From positions 62,001-126,000 of the forward strand of contig CAVWOV010000017.1 in assembly GCA_963756715.1 (NCBI GenBank): a stretch of 64,000 nt of DNA. Direction: 5' to 3'. Shown here piece by piece: positions 57,333 to 64,000 of the stretch; within the stretch, counting starts at the first letter, position 1; each line of letters opens with the position of its first letter. The notes under the pieces are model-generated. The model was given only the letters and a program-made list of their open reading frames with translations, was not told the origin of the DNA and did no database searches. This stretch comes from VAZQ01 sp963756715 (GTDB lineage Bacteria > Pseudomonadota > Alphaproteobacteria > Rhizobiales > Xanthobacteraceae). The translations under genes were made by a program, and so were the position numbers.

Positions 57333-57574
57333 CCGCCGCGGCCCTCGTAGGCAAGATCACGCAGTTTTTCCCATCCTGCGCCCGCCAGTTCGGGTCGCAG
57401 ACCCCGTCCGGCGAAGCTCGCCTTGCGCAGCCGGAACGGCACCACCCGCTTGTTCTCGGCAACGACCTGCCGCAGCCCCTGCTCGACGAGTTCACGCAGC
57501 GTCGTTCCTTCGCGAGCGGCGAGCCGGCGCGCCTCGCGGAGCAGCGGATCGGAGATGTCGAGCGTTGTCTTCAT
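57329..57574 (-). CDS. vapB: VapB-type antitoxin
   Basis: An 81-residue protein with a ribbon-helix-helix N-terminus (MKTTLDISDPLLREARRLAA, REGTTLRELVEQGLRQVVAE) and a C-terminal toxin-wrapping tail (FRLRKASFAGRGLRPELAGA). DNA binding should autoregulate the pair. Antitoxin first with overlapping stop and start is the standard arrangement. Confidence 0.86.
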   Translation of the reverse strand: MKTTLDISDPLLREARRLAAREGTTLRELVEQGLRQVVAENKRVVPFRLRKASFAGRGLRPELAGAGWEKLRDLAYEGRGG

Positions 57575-57650
57575 GGCGGCAATACCGATGTCTTACTGAA
57601 TATGGGTAGCAATATCTAACGTGGTTGCAATATTCTGACAAGCGGCAAAT

Positions 57651-57685
57651 GTGGCAATTCAGAAGTCCGCATCGATCCTGCCGCA
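57651..57685. repeat. Half copy of the CTAGTG long palindrome
   Basis: GTGGCAATTCAGAAGTCCGC and the next 15 bases match the left arm and loop of the element at 34861 with about 5 differences in 35. The right arm is missing. It lies between vapB and holB, 6 bases past the holB stop. Confidence 0.75.
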
Positions 57686-57691
57686 ATCGCG

Positions 57692-58730
57692 TCAGCGGCG
57701 TATTGCGTCGGCCAAAGTGCCGAACACGCTGAAAACCAGCGGCTTGCGCTCCAGATTGTATTCCTCGGCGTCGCGTGCCGCGCTGTTGATCCGCTCCCAC
57801 GCTTCCGCCACCCGGACGAGCCGGGCCGCGTCCTGCGGTCCCTGGACCAGACGGGCGGAAAGCCAGGCGTTGACGGTATCGAGGAACGCGACCAGCGGCG
57901 CCGCATCGACGCCATAGAGTTGCTCGCCCAGAGCGTGCAGCGCGCGGCCGTCGACCGCCGGCAGGTGATCGAGCAATGCGAGGATGCGGCTGCGCATCGC
58001 GAGCGCATCGCCATCGAGCAGCGCAAGCGCGCGCGACACGCTGCCGTCGGCGACCGCCGACGCGGCTAGAATTTCGGCATCCTCGACGCTTCGGCTCAGA
58101 GCTGCCGCCGCCGCGCGGGCGATCTCCTCAGGCGCAAGCGGCCGCAGCGGCAACAGCCGGCAACGCGATCGGATGGTCGGCAGAACGCGGGCGGAGGAAT
58201 GGCTCACCAGCAGCAGCAGCGTACGCTGGGGCGGCTCCTCAAGAATCTTGAGGAGCGCATTGGCGCCCTCGTTATTGAGTTCGTCGACCGAATCGATGAT
58301 GGCAATCCGCCATCCCCCCTCGCCCGCGGTCGAGCCGAAGAATGTGACCGTCCGGCGTACATCGTCGACCTGGATGTCCTGGCGCAGCTTGCCGGTCTTT
58401 TCGTTGATCGTCCGCACCAGCACGAGCAGATCGCCCTGCGCCTGGGCGGCGATTCGCCGGGACACCGGATGCTCCGCATCGACCGCAAGCGACGTCGCCG
58501 TCTGCACGGCCGGCGCACGCGGGTCCGGGATGCGCCAGCACGAACCGCGCCATCCGGTAGGCAAGCGTGGCCTTGCCGATGCCGGCCGGCCCGCTGATCA
58601 GCCAGGCATGCGGCAGACGTCCGCCGCGATAGGCGGTTAGCAACGTTTGCTCGGCTTCGTGGTGACCGACCAGCATCGTGGTCGCGCGCGGGTGAGCGGC
58701 TTCGCCGGCATCCTCGTCGGCTTCGCTCAC
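57692..58730 (-). CDS. holB: DNA polymerase III delta prime subunit (one frameshift)
   Basis: Clamp-loader subunit. Walker A GPAGIGKATLAYRMARF, the region WRIAIIDSVDELNNEGANAL, LKILEEPPQRTLLLLVSHSS and the SRC motif in LPTIRSRCRLLPLRPL are all present. An extra G near 58527 changes frame after VLAHP; removing it gives DPRAPAVQTATSLAV. The start is GTG 58730, overlapping the tmk stop. The rebuilt length is about 345 residues. Confidence 0.88.
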
Positions 58731-59395
58731 AATGCCGCGCCTTCGAGCGCAACCGGGGCGGTCGCCGGTTGAAGCCGGTCGTTGACCGCCTTCCAGATGC
58801 GGTCGGCAACGTCGAGCTTCGGTTGGGTGGCATCGATCATCACGCAACGGTCGGACTCGACCAGCACGATCATGCGATAGGCCTCGCGCAGCTCTTCATG
58901 GAACGCGACCGATTCCGCCTCGAAGCGGTCGGCCGTCCCCTCGCCGCGCCGTTTCTGGGCGCGTGCCAGCCCGATCTCGGCCGGGACATCGAGGATGAAA
59001 GTAAGATCGGGCTTGAGATCGCCGACGGTGGCGCGCTCCAGCGCGCGAATGAGTTGCGGATCGACGTGTCCCAGCGTGCCCTGATAGACGCGGGTGGAAT
59101 CGATGAAGCGGTCGCAGATCACCCAGGCGCCGCGCGCCAGCGCCGGCGCGATGGTGGTGCGGATGTGGTCGTCGCGCGCGGCCGCGAACAGGATCGCTTC
59201 GGCCTCCGGACCAAGCGGCTTCGCCGCGCCTGAAAGCAAGATGTGCCGGATGGCCTCTGCGCCCGGCGAGCCGCCGGGCTCGCGGGTGCGGACGACCGCA
59301 ATGCCCAGCGACTTGAGCCGGTCCGCCAGCAGCGTCGCATGCGTCGACTTGCCGGTGCCCTCGCCGCCCTCGAAGGTGATCAATCGTCCCCGCAT
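58727..59395 (-). CDS. tmk: Thymidylate kinase
   Basis: Phosphorylates dTMP. P-loop ITFEGGEGTGKSTHATLLAD, the DR(Y/F) motif WVICDRFIDSTRVYQG, and the lid region GLARAQKRRGEGTADRFEAE. ATG 59395 (MRGRLITFEGG) is preferred to 59422. About 222 residues, followed by holB with a 4-base overlap, the usual tmk-holB pair. Confidence 0.94.
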   Translation of the reverse strand: MRGRLITFEGGEGTGKSTHATLLADRLKSLGIAVVRTREPGGSPGAEAIRHILLSGAAKPLGPEAEAILFAAARDDHIRTTIAPALARGAWVICDRFIDSTRVYQGTLGHVDPQLIRALERATVGDLKPDLTFILDVPAEIGLARAQKRRGEGTADRFEAESVAFHEELREAYRMIVLVESDRCVMIDATQPKLDVADRIWKAVNDRLQPATAPVALEGAAL

Positions 59396-59492
59396 CGTGC
59401 AATATCTCGCCGCACCATTCACAAATTTACAATCGACGAGGAACGACGGCCGCCCCGCCGTCCCTGCCTATCAAACAAGTACGTTTTCCAAC

Positions 59493-59511
59493 GCCGGCGG
59501 GTGTCGCCGGC
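59493..59511 (-). terminator. Hairpin between the carboxypeptidase gene and tmk
   Basis: GCCGGCG and CGCCGGC form a 7-bp stem with a 5-base loop, 56 bases past the carboxypeptidase stop on the minus strand. What follows on that strand (GTTGGAAAACG) is not T-rich, so termination is uncertain. Confidence 0.35.
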
Positions 59512-59566
59512 TCAAGCAGTCTCCGTCGGACTCCGTCTGGCGGTTCCACGTCGTCGTCGCGGGGAA

Positions 59567-60841
59567 TTATAGCCTCTGGAAACCCGCGCGGAACAGCCCG
59601 ATCACGAGTTCGGAGGCCGCGTCCAGGGCCCGCTGGTGCATCGAGCCCGTCCCCACGCTCATCGCCGCATGCAGCGGCACTTCCAGCGCGAGCGAATCCC
59701 CGCGCCAGACCTTCAAGGTTCCGATCTTCTGACCCTCCTCGACCGGCGCACGAACCGGGCCATTGTAAACGACCCGCGCAATGATCCGCTCACGCGTACC
59801 GCGCGGCACCATCATGTTCACGGCTTTGCCGGCGATCAGCGGCACACGGCCGCGTTCGCCGCCGTAGACCTTGGCCTCTGCGATCTCCTGTCCTTCGGCG
59901 AACAGCATCCCGGACTGAAATGTATGGAAGCCCCACTCGATCAGGCGCTTGCCTTCGTCGGCGCGTTCCTTCTCGCTGCGCAGGCCGTTGACGACAACGA
60001 TCAGCCGCTGACCGTTCTGCACCGCCGAACCGACGAGGCCATAGCCGGCTTCCTTGGTGAAGCCGGTTTTCATGCCATCTGCACCGATATTCATCGCCAG
60101 TAACGGATTGCGGTTGTACTGGCGGATCTTGTTCCAGGTGAATTCGCGCTCGCCGTAGATTTTATAATATTCCGGATAGGTTTGGATGATGTAGCGCGCA
60201 AGCTTGGCGAGTTCGCGCGATGTCATGAGCTGGCGCGGGTTGGGCAGCCCGTTGGAATTCCCAAACGTCGATTTGGGCAGCCCGATCTCGCGCGCCCGCT
60301 GGGTCATCTTTTCGGCGAACTCGTTCTCACTGCCGGAAATTCCCTCCGCGAGGACGATGCAGGCGTCATTGCCCGACTGGATGATGACGCCGTGCAGCAG
60401 ATCGTCCACCGCCACCTTGCTGTGAATCGGGAGGAACATCGCCGAGGTTCGCGATGGCGCGCCGCCACGCCGCCAGGCATTGGTGCTGACGCTGAATTCG
60501 GTCGTGGGCGTGAGCCGGCCTTGCTTGATCTCGTTGAAGACGACTTCCGCCGTCATCAGTTTGGAGAGGCTGGCAGGTGGAATGAGGTCGTCGGCGGCCT
60601 TTTCGAACAGCACGCTGCCGCCTTCCGCATCGATCAGGATGGCGTGCGCGGCCGCGGTCTGAAAGCCTTCATTGCTCTTCGGTCCCGAAACCGGGTTGGC
60701 GGTTTTCGGTCCCGATATCGGATTTGCCGCGTAGGCGGAGACGACCACACAGGTCAGGAGGGCCGCCGCTGCCCATGCGGCGGGACGCGAGCGAAAGATG
60801 TTGCGCAACTTCAAAGCCCTGATCATGAGAATTCGCGGCAA
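59567..60841 (-). CDS. dacC: D-alanyl-D-alanine carboxypeptidase (penicillin-binding protein, DacA/DacC type)
   Basis: Trims peptidoglycan pentapeptides. A signal/membrane segment (PAAWAAAALLTCVVVSAYAA) is followed by a tandem NPISGPK/NPVSGPK spacer, then the active-site SxxK in LIPPASLSKLMTAEVVF, the SxN in VIIQSGNDACIVLAEG and the KTG in GADGMKTGFTKEAGYG. The C-terminal beta domain ends in an amphipathic helix (ASELVIGLFRAGFQRL) suited to membrane attachment. ATG 60826 is a possible alternative start. Confidence 0.93.
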   Translation of the reverse strand: MPRILMIRALKLRNIFRSRPAAWAAAALLTCVVVSAYAANPISGPKTANPVSGPKSNEGFQTAAAHAILIDAEGGSVLFEKAADDLIPPASLSKLMTAEVVFNEIKQGRLTPTTEFSVSTNAWRRGGAPSRTSAMFLPIHSKVAVDDLLHGVIIQSGNDACIVLAEGISGSENEFAEKMTQRAREIGLPKSTFGNSNGLPNPRQLMTSRELAKLARYIIQTYPEYYKIYGEREFTWNKIRQYNRNPLLAMNIGADGMKTGFTKEAGYGLVGSAVQNGQRLIVVVNGLRSEKERADEGKRLIEWGFHTFQSGMLFAEGQEIAEAKVYGGERGRVPLIAGKAVNMMVPRGTRERIIARVVYNGPVRAPVEEGQKIGTLKVWRGDSLALEVPLHAAMSVGTGSMHQRALDAASELVIGLFRAGFQRL

Positions 60842-60945
60842 AGCTGTGCGTGGAATGGCTCACGCTCCCTTCCCTGCCCCGCCCCCTGCTTAGCAAGCAC
60901 GAGGCGCGATAATCAACGCCGTCTGTGGGTCAATTTTGCGACCTG

Positions 60946-61935
60946 TCAATAAAGGCCCCGGCCGCTCATGAGGCCACCTGGGGCCTCCTGCGCGGGCGCA
61001 AAGGAGATTGACGGGCTCGGCGCCGTCGAAGACCGGGACGCTGACGGCGGCGGCGCGCGGACTGCTGCCTCGGTTCGCGATCCCTCCGGCAATTTCTTCG
61101 CCGCAGGCTTCGCGGCTGTCCGTTTAGCAGGCCTGGTCTCCGCCGATGCGGTTTTCGAACCTGCGCGACTAGCCGCCGAGCCAAGCGCGAACGGCCGCTC
61201 GGAGGGCAGCGGCGCCGCGGCTCCGTGGCTTTGGCTGGAGGTCCTGGCCGGGTTCGGCAGGAAGGGCTTTGCCGACGCGATCATGACTTTGGAGGGCGCG
61301 GGTGCCGGCGAACCTTCCCGCAGGGTCGCCAGCAACATGCGATCGTCGCTGCCCTCCATGGGCGCCCGGCCGACATATTCGACCCGCACGCGCGCGACGC
61401 CGTTACCGTAGAACCCGAGCGCCTTGGCGGTGCCGACCGAGAGATCGATGAGCCGGTTGTGCACGAAGGGGCCGCGATTGTTGACCCGTACGATCATCGA
61501 CTTGTTGTTGCTGAGATTGGTGACGCGCGCGTAGCTCGGCAGCGGCAGCGTCGTATGGGCGGCGGAATACCCATTCATGTTGTAGATTTCACCATTGGCG
61601 GTGAGCCGGCCGTGGAAGTCAGGCCCGTACCAGGAGGCGATACCTTCCGCGCGGTAATGGGTATCCTCGGCCGGATAGTAGGTTTTCCCACGCACATTGT
61701 AGGGCCGGCCGACCTTGTAACTGCCGCCCCCCTTGGGGATGTCGGCATCCTCGGGTACGCGCTGGCTGACCCTCGCCTCCTTGTCCTTGCTCGAGAACAC
61801 CTCCGAAGACGAGCAGTTGGCCAGCACGAAGCATGCGAGCGCGGCAAGACAGACGCGCGCAACGCTGCCGAGCGCACGCGCCGGCATCGCGTCAGAGCAA
61901 GCTTCTCGCGCAGACCCCATGAAGTCCCCGATCAC
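60946..61935 (-). CDS. rlpA: RlpA-family septal ring lytic transglycosylase (lipoprotein)
   Basis: Exported protein with a lipobox (ALACFVLANCSS) best explained by the internal start ATG 61887 (MPARALGSVARVC). The double-psi beta-barrel has GIASWYGPDFHGRLTANGEI, NMNGYSAAHTTLPLPSYARV, MIVRVNNRGPFVHNRLIDLS. The C-terminal 120 residues are Pro/Ala/Ser-rich and disordered, without an evident SPOR domain. Confidence 0.9.
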   Translation of the reverse strand: MIGDFMGSAREACSDAMPARALGSVARVCLAALACFVLANCSSSEVFSSKDKEARVSQRVPEDADIPKGGGSYKVGRPYNVRGKTYYPAEDTHYRAEGIASWYGPDFHGRLTANGEIYNMNGYSAAHTTLPLPSYARVTNLSNNKSMIVRVNNRGPFVHNRLIDLSVGTAKALGFYGNGVARVRVEYVGRAPMEGSDDRMLLATLREGSPAPAPSKVMIASAKPFLPNPARTSSQSHGAAAPLPSERPFALGSAASRAGSKTASAETRPAKRTAAKPAAKKLPEGSRTEAAVRAPPPSASRSSTAPSPSISFAPAQEAPGGLMSGRGLY

Positions 61936-62340
61936 ATCCGATCAGCCGTTTCCGCGCTCGGCGCCGCTCCGCGCACAAAGCTGGATACAAACTGATCGAT
62001 GTTACGAACCGTCCGCGCACCTTGGCCCCCGCGCGGTCAGTCCCCGACCCTGACCTATATCGCCCTGGAAACACGGCGGTATTGCGGCTTGGTAAAGAGC
62101 GCGTAGAAGCGCCGTCGTCAGCCACTGGCTGAAGGCCGTTCCGGCGCTATCGGGAATAACCGGGGACCGACAAATGAAAACCCGCCAAGGATCTCTCCTG
62201 GCGGGCCCACGTCATCAGCGCCAATTCAGCACCGGTACATCCGCGGCAAGCCGCTTTGTCGCGATGACATTCTCTATGTACAGGCTAATCGTGACATTTC
62301 GATGATGATGAGAAAGATTTCCAAGCGCCTGTAACGAATC
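61936..62340. other. 405-base gap between rlpA and a hypothetical gene, holding one terminator
   Basis: No gene was recognised. A terminator hairpin for the minus-strand gene at 62341-62769 lies at 62171-62205; the remainder should contain the rlpA promoter. No tRNA fold was seen. Confidence 0.5.
62171..62205 (-). terminator. Intrinsic terminator for the 62341-62769 gene
   Basis: On the minus strand CCCGCCAGGA pairs with TCCTTGGCGGG (one bulged base) around GAGA, followed directly by TTTTCATTTG. Stem plus T-run, 136 bases past the gene stop. Confidence 0.75.
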
Positions 62341-62769
62341 CTACGCGACGCCCGCCTCGTCCATTGCGACGTCATCGTGCATCGCCAAGTCATCGTCCAT
62401 TGCCACGTCGTCGTCCCCGGAAACGGCTACCGTATCGGCGTCCGACACTCCAGTTGTGGCCAGCGTGATTCGCGATCGCCGCGACCAGGAAAACGTACGG
62501 GGCGGCTCGGCTGGACGTTCGCGGGAAGCGGCGAACAGACTGTTGCCGGCCCGCCCGCCGGCGTCCACCAGCGTTTCCAGATCGCACGTGGCCGCGATCG
62601 CCAATCCGATATTGCGCAGGTGCGCGCGCCCGTAACAGAACGCCGCGAGGCTTCCGCGCGAACCGGGCGGCAGCGTCGCTACCAGGCCGTCGATGCGGTG
62701 CATGGGGCAGCCGTACAGGCGACCAATCAACTCTTCGGGGACGGGACAGCCATCGCCATCGGTGATCAT
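62341..62769 (-). CDS. Hypothetical protein with acidic C-terminal repeats
   Basis: A 142-residue protein from ATG 62769, 8 bases after AGGAGG. The N-terminal half (ITDGDGCPVPEELIGRLYGC, PMHRIDGLVATLPPGSRGSL) has several Cys and His; the C-terminus ends in short near-repeats of DD(V/L)AM (DDDVAMDDDLAMHDDVAMDE). I do not recognise the family. The repeats could bind cations or serve a protein contact; nothing more can be said. Confidence 0.62.
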   Translation of the reverse strand: MITDGDGCPVPEELIGRLYGCPMHRIDGLVATLPPGSRGSLAAFCYGRAHLRNIGLAIAATCDLETLVDAGGRAGNSLFAASRERPAEPPRTFSWSRRSRITLATTGVSDADTVAVSGDDDVAMDDDLAMHDDVAMDEAGVA

Positions 62770-63026
62770 GATCAACCTCCTGTTGAATCGAAACCCACTA
62801 TCCGACCGCATCCATTAATGGACCGTTAACCTTGTCGCCGCGCGCGGCCGCAAATCGCTTCGTGGCGCGCGTCACGTGAGACAAATTGTTGCCGTCGCAA
62901 TCATCCCGCGTCGCGTTTGGCAGAAATTTGACCATCATGTGCCGCTGCTGTGGCGTTGACTCCACGGTCCGCGTGGCATTTCTTATCGCTGGGGTCGGGG
63001 GGCCCGGTTGAAAAGGAATCATCGGC

Positions 63027-63383
63027 ATGTTCCTCCCGTTCATCCCGGTCGCCGTCGGGTCGCATGTTCTGCTTGCGGCCACCAGCGGCGGTATCCCGAC
63101 GATCAATATTCAGGACACCTGCCGCGTTGCCGCCGGGGCAATGGTGAGCCTGATCGGCGGCACGACGACGGAGAATGCGCTCAGCGGATGTCTGAGCTCC
63201 GAGCAGGGCGCCCGCGACCTGATCGTCAAGGGCTGGTCCACGTTCTCGGCCGCCGACCGGATCCAATGCATACGGCCGGACGTCTACCTGCCAAGTTACG
63301 TCGAGTGGGTCACCTGCCTGGAGATGGAGCGCGACGTCCGGAAGATGCGCCAGCAGGAGGCCGAGGCCGGGTCGAAGCGCTGA
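63027..63383 (+). CDS. Hypothetical exported protein with paired cysteines
   Basis: A 118-residue protein. The hydrophobic N-terminus (MFLPFIPVAVGSHVLLAATS) may be a signal. The rest has four Cys in INIQDTCRVAAGAMVSLIGG, ALSGCLSSEQGARDLIVKGW, AADRIQCIRPDVYLPSYVEW and TCLEMERDVRKMR. Proteins with a CI..DVYLPSYVEW.TCLEME pattern are frequent in Bradyrhizobium-like genomes to my knowledge; no function is assigned. Confidence 0.72.
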   Translation: MFLPFIPVAVGSHVLLAATSGGIPTINIQDTCRVAAGAMVSLIGGTTTENALSGCLSSEQGARDLIVKGWSTFSAADRIQCIRPDVYLPSYVEWVTCLEMERDVRKMRQQEAEAGSKR

Positions 63384-63793
63384 GCCTACGCGCGACGGAT
63401 TCTCGCTCGCGCGCCGATGTCTTGGTGTTCGTCGCCGCCGTGCCACGGCACGAACAGGCAGACGAATTCAGCGACAAGCTCGAACAGCCCGGCGACGATC
63501 TCGCCAATCGGTCTCGCGTTCTCCATTCAGCACGAGCGAACCCCGGCAATTATGCCGGAAGCAAGATCGCTGACGCGGCGATGTGACGCCCAACATTGAC
63601 AATTCGGTTTCTTGCCGTTCCGGCCGCAGGACCGGCATGCGGATGCAATTGCAGCGCTGCTAAAGGCCGCGGCGATCTTCCAAGCCGTCGAACGATCGAC
63701 CAAATCGCCGCACCGGTGATCCGCGGCACAGCGCCGGCGCCGGCACCTCATTAGGCTCATGCGCAATGGACACATCAGGTATGGAGAGACACC
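63384..63793. other. 410-base gap, no convincing gene
   Basis: Short open frames on both strands lack ribosome sites and recognisable residues. The last 20 bases carry the GGAGAG ribosome site of the next small ORF. Confidence 0.45.
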
Positions 63794-63910
63794 ATGTTCC
63801 TCGTTCTGTTCGGCGCGTTTGACCTCAACACGGTCCTCATCGCATTTAGCGGCTCGGTCGGAGCTCTGTTCCTCGTCCTGTGGGCGCTGGCATCTCGCTT
63901 GCCGCCCTGA
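63794..63910 (+). CDS. Small single-helix membrane peptide, 38 residues
   Basis: MFLVLFGAFDLNTVLIAFSG continues SVGALFLVLWALASRLPP. Nearly the whole peptide is hydrophobic, predicting one membrane helix. A GGAGAG site lies 7 bases before ATG. It could be a membrane-acting small protein of the stress-peptide or toxin type, or an unrelated hydrophobic peptide; there is no family match I can name. Confidence 0.5.
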   Translation: MFLVLFGAFDLNTVLIAFSGSVGALFLVLWALASRLPP

Positions 63911-64000
63911 CCCTGGATCGAAGACGATTCCGGATCGCGTTCATCGCCGCCAAATTTATTTGTGCGGATGCCGCGGGCTTGCTTCGGGCGGACCGCCAGG

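Overview
The window is GC-rich, gene-dense chromosomal DNA from an alphaproteobacterium, most likely order Hyphomicrobiales (Rhizobiales) near the Bradyrhizobium/Rhodopseudomonas/Xanthobacteraceae group. The evidence is the fused ispDF gene, the dusB-ntrB-ntrC-ntrY-ntrX block followed by hfq and hflX, a pyruvate dehydrogenase E1-beta carrying its own lipoyl domain, and several small palindromic repeat families typical of these genomes. Placement is inference from gene content; no rRNA or tRNA gene was seen.

Layout. 1-3575: trpE (cut by the window edge) and ppiD on the minus strand, tpiA on the plus strand. 3846-6833: a three-component dehydrogenase (Tat-exported small subunit, GMC flavoprotein with a Cys cluster, cytochrome c). 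6991-9229: secG and pyrG. 9354-12796: an unrecognised protein, then NIPSNAP, VOC and guanine deaminase genes. 12823-15347: kdsA, an MFS transporter, queF. 15514-18085: eno, a 2-oxoglutarate/Fe(II) oxygenase, ftsB. 18253-25103: the pyruvate dehydrogenase operon (pdhA, pdhB, pdhC, lpdA) interleaved with four small ORFs. 25244-28877: an amidohydrolase, a Bug-type binding protein, lipA and a COQ10-like gene. 28983-37796: an accessory stretch (SDR, desaturase, membrane/SRPBCC protein, binding protein, amidohydrolase, YkgJ, cspA, GST, tag, YciI, MarR). 37939-39611: cinA-like and ispDF. 39806-50080: dusB, ntrBC, ntrYX, a D-amino-acid transaminase, hfq, hflX. 50094-54855: a binding protein, mazG, dps, an MBL hydrolase, tatD. 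54861-59395: metG, vapBC, holB, tmk. 59567-61935: a D-Ala-D-Ala carboxypeptidase and rlpA. 62341-63910: small proteins of unknown function.

The genes read as a conserved housekeeping backbone (tryptophan synthesis, central carbon metabolism, protein export, envelope precursors, nitrogen two-component control, DNA replication) into which accessory genes have been placed. pdhABC/lpdA and lipA belong together functionally, because LipA makes the lipoyl groups that PdhB and PdhC carry. NtrBC/NtrYX with dusB and hfq form a nitrogen and RNA regulatory block.

Two features dominate interpretation. First, about eighteen otherwise normal genes are broken by single-base indels, nearly all insertions, including essential genes such as pyrG, pdhA, tpiA and holB. 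This fits uncorrected sequencing error better than pseudogenes, so coordinates of those genes are given as reconstructed spans. Second, at least five families of palindromic repeats are scattered through the window. One is inserted in frame in the pdhC linker and another forms the last codons of mazG.
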